Part shown: positions 16,313 through 23,522 of the stretch, in pieces
Numbering within the stretch: position 1 is the stretch's first letter
Layout of the letters: every line of letters begins with the position of its first letter
Assembly (NCBI GenBank): GCA_009885805.1
Contig: VFJZ01000028.1
Location: forward strand, 62,001-126,000
Source of the DNA: Actinomycetota bacterium
GTDB lineage: Bacteria; Actinomycetota; Thermoleophilia; Gaiellales; F1-60-MAGs149
Direction of reading: 5' to 3'
Length of the DNA: 64,000 nucleotides
Notes under the pieces: generated by a model
The model's database searches: none
What the model was told of the DNA's origin: nothing
Seen by the model: only the letters and a program-made list of their open reading frames with translations
Program-made: the position numbers and the translations under genes

Positions 16313-16672
16313 CTGAACGGATCTGACGCCCTGGTCCAGCGGATCGCCCGTGCGCTGAGCGACACGCTGGCCGAGGATCTCGTGATCCTCGACATGCGTG
16401 ACGTCGTCTCGTACACCGACTGGTTCGTCATCGCCACCGGCCGCAATGCGCGCCATACGAAGGCGCTGGCCGACGAGGTGCGGAGCCGTCTGAAGGCCGA
16501 GGACGGCACGATCGCGACGCGCGTCGAGGGCCAGCGCGAGGGCGATTGGATCCTGCTCGACTACATCGACGTGGTCGTGCACATCTTCACGCCCGAGTCG
16601 CGCGCGTACTATCGCCTGGAGACGCTCTGGGGGCAGGTCCCGGTCGTCGACGTGGCCGTCGAGACCGCCTGA
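16313..16672 (+). CDS. rsfS: Ribosomal silencing factor RsfS, probable CTG start
   Basis: RsfS binds L14 and blocks subunit joining. The core 'VILDMRDVVSYTDWFVIATG' followed by 'RNARHTKALADEV' and 'GDWILLDYIDVVVHIF' is typical. The domain's first helix ('DALVQRIARALSDTLAEDL') lies upstream of the first standard in-frame start (GTG 16382). The frame has no ATG, GTG or TTG back to the stop at 16283. CTG 16313, eight bases after a GGAG, gives 119 residues, the usual length. The start therefore appears to be CTG. It ends 3 bp from the convergent lipoprotein gene. Confidence 0.88.
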   Translation: MNGSDALVQRIARALSDTLAEDLVILDMRDVVSYTDWFVIATGRNARHTKALADEVRSRLKAEDGTIATRVEGQREGDWILLDYIDVVVHIFTPESRAYYRLETLWGQVPVVDVAVETA

Positions 16673-16675
16673 CGC

Positions 16676-17413
16676 TCAGGAGCCGTCGTCGGTCTCCTGG
16701 CGCTCCAGGAAGTCCAGGTACTCCTTCCCACCGACGGTCTCGAGGATGTGTCCCTCGCCTGCCACGACGGTGATCTCGGCGCTACCACCGGCGGCGTTGA
16801 GGTCGGCGACGGCCGTCTGGCCGGACTCGAGCCAGCCGGCGTCGTCAGCCCCGACCCAGATGGCGACGGGGATGCCCTTGAGCCGGCTGATGTCGGCGTC
16901 GGGCGAGGGTGGGTAGCCCGGGAACGCGGCGAGGTCGAGGTACAACTCCGGGTGGTCGAGCGCGGCCCGGAACGCGGACAGACCGCCGTTCGAGACGCCG
17001 GCGAGATGGACCTTGCCGCTCGCTGGCCGGAACTGCGCGACGAGCTGCGCGACCAGTTCCGGCAGGTAGCGGGCCGAGGAGTCGTCGAAGAACAGCGCGC
17101 CCGGCGCGACGGGGGAGGCGACGACCCAGCCCCGCCGCTCGGCCTCGGCCCGCCAGACCCGGTCGATGACGCTGTCGACGACCACCTGGTCCTGGCCGCC
17201 GGGCGGGAGTGCGAGCAGGACCGGGTACGACCTGGCCGGGTCGTACTCCGGTGGCAGGACCAGCGTGTAGGCGAGCGTCGTCCCATCGCCCATCGTCGCA
17301 GCCGCGTGCCCGGCGACAATCGGCGCCGCGGCGGGCGCCGGCGGCTCGGCGGCCGTCCCGCCACCACAGGCGGCGAGGAGCGCCGACAGGGCGAGCAGCA
17401 GCAACCGATTCAT
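16676..17413 (-). CDS. Lipoprotein with alpha/beta-hydrolase (esterase) domain
   Basis: This 245-residue protein begins with a lipoprotein signal ('LLALSALLAACGGG'; lipidated Cys16). The mature part is an alpha/beta hydrolase of the PHB-depolymerase/esterase type. 'YPVLLALPPGG' leads into the oxyanion region, 'HLAGVSNGGLSAFRAAL' holds the nucleophile elbow (GxSxG), an acid is likely around 'WVGADDAGW', and 'GEGHILETVGG' supplies the catalytic His. It is probably a surface-anchored esterase or peptidase-like hydrolase; the substrate is unknown. It diverges from tRNA-Ala and converges on rsfS. Confidence 0.82.
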   Translation of the reverse strand: MNRLLLLALSALLAACGGGTAAEPPAPAAAPIVAGHAAATMGDGTTLAYTLVLPPEYDPARSYPVLLALPPGGQDQVVVDSVIDRVWRAEAERRGWVVASPVAPGALFFDDSSARYLPELVAQLVAQFRPASGKVHLAGVSNGGLSAFRAALDHPELYLDLAAFPGYPPSPDADISRLKGIPVAIWVGADDAGWLESGQTAVADLNAAGGSAEITVVAGEGHILETVGGKEYLDFLERQETDDGS

Positions 17414-17420
17414 GCCGCCA

Positions 17421-17429
17421 TGCTAGACT
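17421..17429 (+). promoter_or_regulatory. Extended -10 promoter of tRNA-Ala
   Basis: The sequence TGCTAGACT contains a TAGACT -10 box with a TGN extension, ending 12 bases before the tRNA. No good -35 box is visible at the usual distance. It lies just upstream of the divergent lipoprotein gene's start. Confidence 0.45.
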
Positions 17430-17441
17430 CGGACGGACTCC

Positions 17442-17514
17442 GGGGCCATAGCTCAGCTGGGAGAGCGTCTGGCTGGCAGCCAGAAGGTCAGGGGTTCGAT
17501 CCCCCTTGGCTCCA
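17442..17514 (+). tRNA. tRNA-Ala (GGC)
   Basis: The 73-base tRNA folds into a full cloverleaf. The acceptor stem is GGGGCCA with TGGCTCC (one G-U pair) and the discriminator is A. The D-arm closes with GCTC and GAGC. The anticodon arm is TCTGG-CTGGCAG-CCAGA, giving anticodon GGC. The T-arm is AGGGG-TTCGATC-CCCCT. The CCA end is not encoded. An imperfect copy of its 3' end occurs at 18346-18376. Confidence 0.96.
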
Positions 17515-17744
17515 CTCCGGGAGAGCTACCATCGGACGTACGAAACCGTCAGGACGCGGTCGAGGGTTTGAGGCCGCCGTCAGCTCCCCGACCGGAACAG
17601 GGAACGACGACCCGGCCGGCGCCTCCCGGCCCGAGCGCGTTTGCTACGTTGGTCCACGCAGCAGGCCAGCGACGCAGGCGATCCGTCGAGCCCTTCCCGG
17701 GGCCAGGCGATGGTCTCCTGTACGACCACCCCAAGGAGCATCCG

Positions 17745-18164
17745 ATGTCCGCGTTCGACAACGCCAGCCGCTTCTTCCACGCCTGCGAGTCGCTGGAAGG
17801 ATGGGCCGGCTGCGAGCAGTACGTCGCGTCCGGCGCGACGTTCACCGGGCAGTCCGCCCCGCTCGCCGACGTCACAACCGTGGAGGGGTACACCGAGTGG
17901 ATGGCCGGCCTCGGCTCGGTCCCCCTCGCAGGCTGCAGCTACGACCTGCACACCAGCACGTACGACGAGGCGTCGCGGACCGCCGTCTTCTTCGCAACGT
18001 TCAACGGCACGCACGTCGGCGACGGCGGCCCCGTCCCGCCCACCCACAACACCACCCACAGCCACTACGTCTACATCCTGACGATGGCTGCCGACGACCG
18101 GGTCGCCGCCATGACGAAGGTGTGGAACGCGTCCTGGGCCCTGCGCGAGCTCGGCTGGATGTGA
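17745..18164 (+). CDS. SnoaL/NTF2-like domain protein
   Basis: This 139-residue protein starts at the ATG preceded by AAGGAG (17733-17738). The composition and pattern ('FHACESLEGWAGCEQYV', 'TVEGYTEWMAGL', 'TAVFFATFNGTH', 'VYILTMAADDRVAAMTKVWN') fit the cone-shaped NTF2-like/SnoaL fold. That fold serves as ketosteroid isomerases, cyclases or unknown small-molecule binders. Catalytic residues cannot be assigned. It stands alone between tRNA-Ala and a non-coding stretch. The 230 bases upstream hold no other gene. Confidence 0.7.
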   Translation: MSAFDNASRFFHACESLEGWAGCEQYVASGATFTGQSAPLADVTTVEGYTEWMAGLGSVPLAGCSYDLHTSTYDEASRTAVFFATFNGTHVGDGGPVPPTHNTTHSHYVYILTMAADDRVAAMTKVWNASWALRELGWM

Positions 18165-18646
18165 TCCTGCGGCGGATGTCCGCTGCCACCCGCCGGCTGA
18201 CCATGCAACTGTTCGGTCGCGGCATGGATCTCGGAGACCGGCGTCGGCTTCGTCGGCGCCGACCGCGCCTGCGCGGAGCATCTGACGCCCGCCGCCCCGG
18301 ACGCGCGCTGCTCAGCCCCAGCGCGTCGAGCCGGGTCTCGAGGGCGGGGTTCGAGAGTGCCCCGTTTAGCTCCACTATCGGAAGCCCTGCGACGGCGGGC
18401 GTTGAGTCCTCCTCAGCCGGGGTCTTCGAGCAGCCCTCGTGCGCGCGCAGACCGGACGCGACAGCGAACGCGATCTTCACGACGCCCGGCCCGCGAAGGC
18501 AGCGACGAGCTCCGGGCACCGCCAAGGGCAAGGCCTGGCCGGCCGTCGGCGATCCCCTCGCCTGCGAGGTCATCTGAGCTTCACGTTGTCGGCGCGTCGC
18601 ACGGCGTACCCTGCCGCCGGATGCGACGCGTCGACCTGGACCGGCA
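18165..18646. other. Gene-free stretch with a tRNA-3'-end-like sequence
   Basis: No gene is supported in these 482 bases. Open frames are short or Arg-rich shadows. At 18346-18376 a sequence resembles the T-arm and acceptor end of the nearby tRNA-Ala (GGGGTTCGA ... GCTCCACT), with five extra bases between the two blocks. No terminator with a clear stem was seen. Confidence 0.45.
18346..18376 (+). repeat. Imperfect copy of the tRNA-Ala 3' end
   Basis: GGGGTTCGA (18346-18354) and GCTCCACT (18369-18376) repeat, in order and orientation, the T-loop region and the 3' end of tRNA-Ala (17491-17499 and 17509-17516). The spacing is five bases longer. Together they bracket the SnoaL-like gene, as attachment-site repeats would, but the identity is low enough for coincidence. 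Confidence 0.35.
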
Positions 18647-19336
18647 GTGCGACTCGGGCTCGTAATCCCGGCGCTGGACGAGGCGCCGACAATCGCGGCC
18701 GCGGTCGCCTCTGCCCGCGAGGCGCTGGCGCCGGTTGCGATCGTTGTCGCGGACGGTGACTCGGCGGATGAGACGGCTGCGGCGGCCGAGCGGGCCGGCG
18801 CCATCGTCGTCGTTGAGGCGGGCCCGCGCGGCACGGCCCTGAATGCCGCCATCGCGCGCCTCGCCGGTGTCGACGCGATCGTCATCATCCACGCCGACTC
18901 GCGGCTGCCGTCCGGCGCTGGCGATGAGATCCGGGACGCGCTCGCTGACAAGGGCGTCGTCGGTGGTGCGTTCCGGCTGCGCTTCGATCGCCCGGGCCGT
19001 CTCCTCGGCGTCGCCGCCGCAGGGGCGAACCTGAGGGCGCGGCAGCTCGGCGTCTCCTACGCCGATCAGGGCATCTTCGTCCGCCGGTCGACGCTCGTCG
19101 CCGTCGGCGGGTTCCGCCCGTGGCCGCTGTGGGAGGATGCCGATCTGCTCCGGCGGCTCCGTGGCGAGGGGCGGGTGGTGCTCCTGCGTGGGCGCACGAC
19201 GACCTCCGCCAGGCGGCACGAGGCGGACGGCGTCCTGCGGACGGGTGCCCGCGTCTGGTGGCTCACGCTGCGCTTCCGCCTCGGCGCCTCGCCGGAGGAG
19301 CTGGCGCGCTCGTGGCGGACGGTGCGTGAGCCCTGA
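18647..19336 (+). CDS. Family 2 glycosyltransferase (TIGR04283-like)
   Basis: This 229-residue protein starts at a GTG. The N-terminal 'MRLGLVIPALDEAPTIAAAV' is the GT2 entry, 'VVADGDSADET' holds the first aspartates, and 'AIVIIHADSRLP' is the DXD-like metal site ('lhaDtrlp' in TIGR04283). 'GGAFRLRFD' and 'WEDADLLRRLR' are also typical of that subfamily. No membrane segments are seen. The sugar donor and acceptor are unknown. The next gene, an exported peptidoglycan peptidase, starts 16 bases after its stop, so an envelope role is plausible. Confidence 0.85.
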   Translation: MRLGLVIPALDEAPTIAAAVASAREALAPVAIVVADGDSADETAAAAERAGAIVVVEAGPRGTALNAAIARLAGVDAIVIIHADSRLPSGAGDEIRDALADKGVVGGAFRLRFDRPGRLLGVAAAGANLRARQLGVSYADQGIFVRRSTLVAVGGFRPWPLWEDADLLRRLRGEGRVVLLRGRTTTSARRHEADGVLRTGARVWWLTLRFRLGASPEELARSWRTVREP

Positions 19337-19352
19337 CGGGTACCCTGTGCCG

Positions 19353-20009
19353 ATGCGCGCCCGCTCGTCCGCCGCGGTTCTCGCCCTCGCCGCCGTCCTG
19401 GTGCCGGCCAGCGCGGATGCCGCCGACCTGCCGTTCCGCTCCTCGATCGAGACGATCAGCGGCGATGTCCGGTCGCTCGTCGTCGGTTCGTCGTGGCGGC
19501 AGGGTTGCCCGGTCCCGCTCCGCGACCTGCGTTACGTCCGCGTCCGCCACTTCGACTTTCGCCGCTACCCGCGCATGGGCGAGATCATCGTCCACCGCGA
19601 CGTCGCTGCGAAGGTGGTGCGGATCTTCCGGCGCCTCTACGCCAACGGGTACCAGATCCGCCGCATGCGCCTCGTCGACCACTACGGCGCCAGCGACTTC
19701 GACTCGATCGAGGCCGACAACACGTCCGCCTTCAACTGCCGCTACGTCGACGGCACGTCACGCTGGTCGAACCACGCCTACGGGCGGGCGATCGACATCA
19801 ACCCGATCGAGAACCCGTACGTCACGCGTGCCGGCACGACGTCGCACCCGGCGAGCGAGCGCTACGTCGATCGCTCGCGCCGCCGCCACCGGGCGATGAT
19901 CCTCGCCGGCGATGCCACCGTCCGGGCGTTCGCCGCGCAGGGCTGGAGCTGGGGCGGCAGCTGGTCGGGCGCGAAGGACTATCAGCACTTCAGCGCCAAC
20001 GGCCGCTGA
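19353..20009 (+). CDS. Secreted M15-family D-Ala-D-Ala carboxypeptidase-like peptidase
   Basis: This 218-residue protein has a signal peptide ending near 'PASADA' (residue 23). The zinc peptidase motifs of family M15 (VanY/Peptidase_M15_4 type) are present. His141 and Asp148 lie in 'SNHAYGRAIDINPIENPYV', and His212 in 'WGGSWSGAKDYQHF'. Such enzymes trim peptidoglycan stem peptides outside the membrane. 'RLVDHYGASDFDSIEADNTS' matches the family's N-terminal conserved block. It lies close behind the glycosyltransferase gene and converges on the decarboxylase gene. Confidence 0.88.
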   Translation: MRARSSAAVLALAAVLVPASADAADLPFRSSIETISGDVRSLVVGSSWRQGCPVPLRDLRYVRVRHFDFRRYPRMGEIIVHRDVAAKVVRIFRRLYANGYQIRRMRLVDHYGASDFDSIEADNTSAFNCRYVDGTSRWSNHAYGRAIDINPIENPYVTRAGTTSHPASERYVDRSRRRHRAMILAGDATVRAFAAQGWSWGGSWSGAKDYQHFSANGR

Positions 20010-20016
20010 GTCTGCA

Positions 20017-21582
20017 TCAGGCGATCGACGCGGGCACCTCGATCAGGGTCGGGCCGGCGGCGGTCGTCGCCGCGCGAAACGCGTCCTGCATCTCCGCGAG
20101 GGTCGTCACGCGCACGCCGGCCGCGCCGAGGCCCTCGGCGAGGCGGACGAAGTCGCGCGCGCTCGTCTGGGTGCCCACGTGCGGCACGCCGATGCGCGTC
20201 ATCGAATCGCGGATCTCGCCGTACCCGTCGTTCTGCCAGAGCAGAATTGGGATCGCCAGCCCGAGGTCGGCGGCGGTCGCGAGTTCCGCTGCGGTGAAGA
20301 GGAAGCCGCCGTCGCCGGCGAGGCAGGCGACGGTCAGATCGGGGGCGGCGAGCTTCGCGCCGATTGCCATCGGCAGCGCGGGACCCAGCGTCCCGAAGCC
20401 GGCCGGCGAGATGTACTGCCACGGAGCCGAGACCGGCCACCAGTTGTGGGCGGCGTAGGCGGGCTGGGTCGAGTCGGCAACGAGGATGCCGTCGGCAGGC
20501 AGCACCGCCCGCAGTGCCTCGAGGAACGGCCGGTAGGCATCGGTACCCGGTAGGGGCGCTGGCGCGGCTCGTGCCGGCCCGGGTCGGCTCTGGTCGGGCA
20601 GCTGGCGCGCGAGGGCTCGCAGCGTCTCGGTGGCGTCGCCGTGCAGCGCGATGTCGGCTCCGGGCCGCCGCCCGAACTGCGTTGCGTCGATATCGATCCG
20701 CACCAGCGTCCCGCTCACGACCGGTGGCTGCAGGGTCGGCGCGTAGAAGTAGTCCGTCTCCGAGAACTCGGTTCCGACCGCGAGGACGACATCGGCTGCC
20801 TCGAGGGCCGCGTGCACCTCCGGCGCCGTCGTCATCGCGCCGATCGACGCCGGATGTGAGTCGGGGACGACACCCTTGCCGTTCTGCGTGGTGACGATCG
20901 TGGCGCCCGTGCGCGCCGCTACCGCGAGCGCTTCCGGCCCGGCGCCGACTGCGCCGCCGCCGAGCACGATCATCGGGCTGCGCGCCGAGGCGAGCGCCGC
21001 CCCCGCGCGCGCGACCGCCGCCGGGTCCGCCAGCGGCCGGGTCGCGGGGCTCTCGAGCCGCTGGTCGTCGCCGGCCGGCCGATCGAGCACGTCGATCGGG
21101 ATCCCGATGTGTACCGGGCGGGGGCGCCGGGTGTCGAAGATCTCGAAGGCGCGGGCGAAGGCCTCCGGCAGCTCCGACGGGTCGTTGACGAGGATCGACT
21201 CGGCCGTGATCGTCGACATGAACGCCTGCTGGTCGGGCAGGTCGTGCAACGGTCCCACCCCGTGGCCGCGGTCGCGGGAATGGGTGTCGGATGAGATGAC
21301 CAGCAGCGGGATCGAGTCGTGGTAGGCGCCCGCGACCGCCGTCGCGACGTTCGAGAGCCCGGCGCCGGTGATCAGGATGCAGACGCCGGGCCGCCCGGCG
21401 ACACGGCCGTACGCGTCGGCCATGAACCCGGCTCCCTGCTCGTGCCGCGGCGTCACGTGCCGGATCGGCGACTCGCCGAGCCCCCGGTAGATCTCCAGCG
21501 TGTGAACGCCGGGAATGCCGAAGACGACCTCCGTGCCGTACTGCTCCAGCAGCCGCACGACCGCCTCGCCCGTGGTCGCCAA
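20017..21582 (-). CDS. Thiamine diphosphate-dependent decarboxylase, AruI (5-guanidino-2-oxopentanoate decarboxylase)-like
   Basis: This 521-residue enzyme of the acetolactate synthase/pyruvate decarboxylase family starts at a TTG five bases after GGAGG. The N-terminal Pyr domain carries the catalytic Glu in 'TPRHEQGAGFMADAYGR'. The central domain includes 'VVLAVGTEFSETDYF'. The C-terminal PP domain has the ThDP motif 'GDGGFLFTAAELATA ... NDGYGEI'. 'IRHVTPRHEQGAGFMADAY' and 'SNVATAVAGAYHDSIPLLV' resemble AruI of the arginine transaminase pathway more than acetolactate synthase. The exact substrate is uncertain. It is divergent from the MBL-fold gene with 44 bp between. Confidence 0.83.
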   Translation of the reverse strand: MATTGEAVVRLLEQYGTEVVFGIPGVHTLEIYRGLGESPIRHVTPRHEQGAGFMADAYGRVAGRPGVCILITGAGLSNVATAVAGAYHDSIPLLVISSDTHSRDRGHGVGPLHDLPDQQAFMSTITAESILVNDPSELPEAFARAFEIFDTRRPRPVHIGIPIDVLDRPAGDDQRLESPATRPLADPAAVARAGAALASARSPMIVLGGGAVGAGPEALAVAARTGATIVTTQNGKGVVPDSHPASIGAMTTAPEVHAALEAADVVLAVGTEFSETDYFYAPTLQPPVVSGTLVRIDIDATQFGRRPGADIALHGDATETLRALARQLPDQSRPGPARAAPAPLPGTDAYRPFLEALRAVLPADGILVADSTQPAYAAHNWWPVSAPWQYISPAGFGTLGPALPMAIGAKLAAPDLTVACLAGDGGFLFTAAELATAADLGLAIPILLWQNDGYGEIRDSMTRIGVPHVGTQTSARDFVRLAEGLGAAGVRVTTLAEMQDAFRAATTAAGPTLIEVPASIA

Positions 21583-21626
21583 CGATCCCTCCAGCCTCGG
21601 ATGACGTCGCGAACGATACGGGTATC

Positions 21627-22508
21627 GTGCGCGCCGTGCCGACCGTCCTCGACCTCGTCCACGACCGCGACCCGCTTCCCGGGACCGTCGGAGCCTTCCT
21701 CCTGCCGGACATCGCTGCGCTCGTCGACTGCGGCGCCGGCGCCAACCTGGCCTCCCTCGAGTCGGAGCTGAGCGGGCACGGCGTGGTTGTGGAGGAGCTC
21801 GAGCATCTCCTGCTGACCCACATCCACCTCGACCACGCAGGTGCAGCCGGGGCGCTGGCGGCGCGGAACCCGAGGCTCCAGGTCTGGGTGCACCGCGTCG
21901 GTGCGCGGCACCTGATCGATCCCTCTCGCCTGATCGCCGGCACCGCCGCCGTGTACGGCGCGGACTTCGAGCGGGTCTGGGGCCCGATCCTGCCGGTACC
22001 CGCCGACCGCGTCCACGCGATTTCTGACGAGGTGCGCCTGCCGTTCGCCGGTGCTCCGTTGGCGGTGCCGACGCCCGGGCACGCCAGGCACCACCTCGCC
22101 TACCTGACGGCCGACGGCACGTGCTACGCCGGTGATGCGGCCGGGGCCGCGTACGGTGGTTCGTCGACGTACGTCGAGCCCGCCTGTCCGCCGCCCGACG
22201 CCGATCCACCCGCCTGGCAGGGGACGATCGACCGGCTCGAGACGCTCGCGCCGGCGCGACTGGCGATCGCGCACTACGGCGTGTTCGAGGACGTCCCCAC
22301 CCACCTCGAGGCGCTGCGGGAGCGCCTCGCGCTCTGGTTGGAGCGGATCGATCGTGGCGAGGAGTCCTTCGTCGAAGCGGTCTGGGCGGACCGTCGAGAG
22401 CTGGCCGATCCGGCGAGCCTGGACGGGTTCTGGGGCTACGCCGCCGTCGAGCGGTGGTGTCACCAGGGACTCGTCCACTGGCGGGACCGTGTCGCGGCGG
22501 CCGGGTGA
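21627..22508 (+). CDS. MBL-fold metallo-hydrolase
   Basis: This is a 293-residue (or 290 from GTG 21636) metallo-beta-lactamase fold hydrolase. 'LLLTHIHLDHAGAAGAL' is the HxHxDH zinc motif, 'VPTPGHARHHLAYLTADG' supplies the next His, 'CYAGDAAGAAYGG' the bridging Asp, and 'RLAIAHYGVFED' the last His. This arrangement resembles glyoxalase II-like and general MBL hydrolases. Its tail overlaps the following membrane methyltransferase-like gene by 20 bp. Substrate not predictable. Confidence 0.88.
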   Translation: MRAVPTVLDLVHDRDPLPGTVGAFLLPDIAALVDCGAGANLASLESELSGHGVVVEELEHLLLTHIHLDHAGAAGALAARNPRLQVWVHRVGARHLIDPSRLIAGTAAVYGADFERVWGPILPVPADRVHAISDEVRLPFAGAPLAVPTPGHARHHLAYLTADGTCYAGDAAGAAYGGSSTYVEPACPPPDADPPAWQGTIDRLETLAPARLAIAHYGVFEDVPTHLEALRERLALWLERIDRGEESFVEAVWADRRELADPASLDGFWGYAAVERWCHQGLVHWRDRVAAAG

Positions 22509-22941
22509 GCGGCTGGTCGCCGCGCAGCTGACGCTGATCGCGGCGACGGCCGTCACCGCCGTCGCCGGCCCCGGACGCCTGCCGCGCCCGGTGCGGCTCG
22601 CCGGCCTGACGCTGCTCGCCGCGGGTGCGTGCCTCGGCGGTGCCGGGGCGGCGCGGCTGGGTCGCGATCTCACCCCGTTGCCGGAGCCGCGGGCCGGTGC
22701 GCCGCTCCGCGAGGACGGCGTCTTCGGCCGCGTCCGCCATCCGATCTATGGCGGGCTGATGCTCGGCGCTGGGGGCGCGGCGCTGGCCGGCTCGCCCCGA
22801 GCAGCACTGCCCGCTGCCGCTCTCGTCGCCCTGCTGCGACACAAGGCGACCGTCGAGGAGCGGGCGCTGTGCCGCGTCCATCCGGCGTACGCGGTCTACG
22901 CGGAGCGGGTCAAGCGGCGCTTCGTTCCAGCCCGCCCCTGA
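22489..22941 (+). CDS. Isoprenylcysteine carboxyl methyltransferase-like membrane protein
   Basis: This 150-residue membrane protein starts at GTG 22489, inside the end of the MBL gene. The C-terminal half ('LREDGVFGRVRHPIYGGLML', then 'KATVEERALCRVHPAYAVYAERVKRRFVP') is the ICMT/PEMT-type catalytic signature with the RHP and E-E motifs that bind SAM. Three or four membrane segments are present. Bacterial members methylate varied hydrophobic substrates or are uncharacterised. Confidence 0.82.
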   Translation: MSRRPGERLVAAQLTLIAATAVTAVAGPGRLPRPVRLAGLTLLAAGACLGGAGAARLGRDLTPLPEPRAGAPLREDGVFGRVRHPIYGGLMLGAGGAALAGSPRAALPAAALVALLRHKATVEERALCRVHPAYAVYAERVKRRFVPARP

Positions 22942-23057
22942 CGGGACAGCCCGGGGACGGGACAGCCCGGGGCCTGACCCCGCACGGGCCGAGCCCGGGG
23001 CCTGTCCCCGTTACCGGCGGAATTGGGGACAGGCCCCGACCGTTTTGCGAAACGGTC
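22940..23057. repeat. Palindromic intergenic repeat cluster
   Basis: A 16-bp unit is repeated twice in tandem (22940-22955, 22956-22971). A 14-bp perfect inverted repeat (22996-23009 with 23025-23038, core GGGGCCTGTCCCC) follows, and then an 8-bp perfect hairpin (23038-23045 with 23050-23057, loop TGCG). The cluster fills the interval between converging genes, so it may double as a terminator. Its look is that of a dispersed REP-type element. Confidence 0.7.
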
Positions 23058-23141
23058 CGGACGAGAGGCGCGCGAAGGTGCGCCCGGATGCGCCCGGCGC
23101 CGCGCCTTCTGCGGCGGGAGAGCACCTGACTCGCGCTACCG

Positions 23142-23504
23142 TCAGCCGCCCGCTGTGTCCTCCCAGGCGGTGGCGCCCCACGTGAGCGACAGCACCCGCG
23201 CCGTCTCGCCCGGCGCCGCGCCGTGCCAGTGGCGTTCACCGGCCGGCGCGACGACGAGCGACCCGGGCGCGAGCTGGACGGCGCCGTCCGCCTCCGTGCC
23301 GACCCGCGCGGCGCCCGCGAGGACGTACAGCAACTGCCCACCTGGATGGGAATGCCAGTTGGTGACTGCCCCGTCGTGGAAGTGGCCGACCGCAACGTCC
23401 GGCTCGCCCGCGGCCGGCGCCTCGCGGAGCATCTCCAACTGCACCTCACCGCTGAACCGGCCCCCGTACGCCGACGCCTTGTTGCCGCCCGTCACGATCT
23501 GCAT
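23142..23504 (-). CDS. Cupin-domain protein
   Basis: This 120-residue single cupin starts at the ATG at 23504. Motif 1 is 'TNWHSHPGGQLLYVLAG', with metal-ligand His residues but Gln where Glu is usual. Motif 2 is 'VVAPAGERHWHGAAPG'. N-terminal 'YGGRFSGEVQLEML' resembles small carboxymuconolactone-associated cupins. It is probably a metal-binding enzyme or sensor of small molecules. It is divergent from the aminotransferase gene with 18 bp between, so they may share control. Confidence 0.85.
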   Translation of the reverse strand: MQIVTGGNKASAYGGRFSGEVQLEMLREAPAAGEPDVAVGHFHDGAVTNWHSHPGGQLLYVLAGAARVGTEADGAVQLAPGSLVVAPAGERHWHGAAPGETARVLSLTWGATAWEDTAGG

Positions 23505-23522
23505 CCCGGTAGTATCGCCCCC

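Noticed and set aside
18165-18646. Possible recombinase tail on the minus strand ('VELNGALSNPALETRLDAL')
   Set aside because: Short, no catalytic domain and overlaps the tRNA-end-like repeat; resemblance could be chance.
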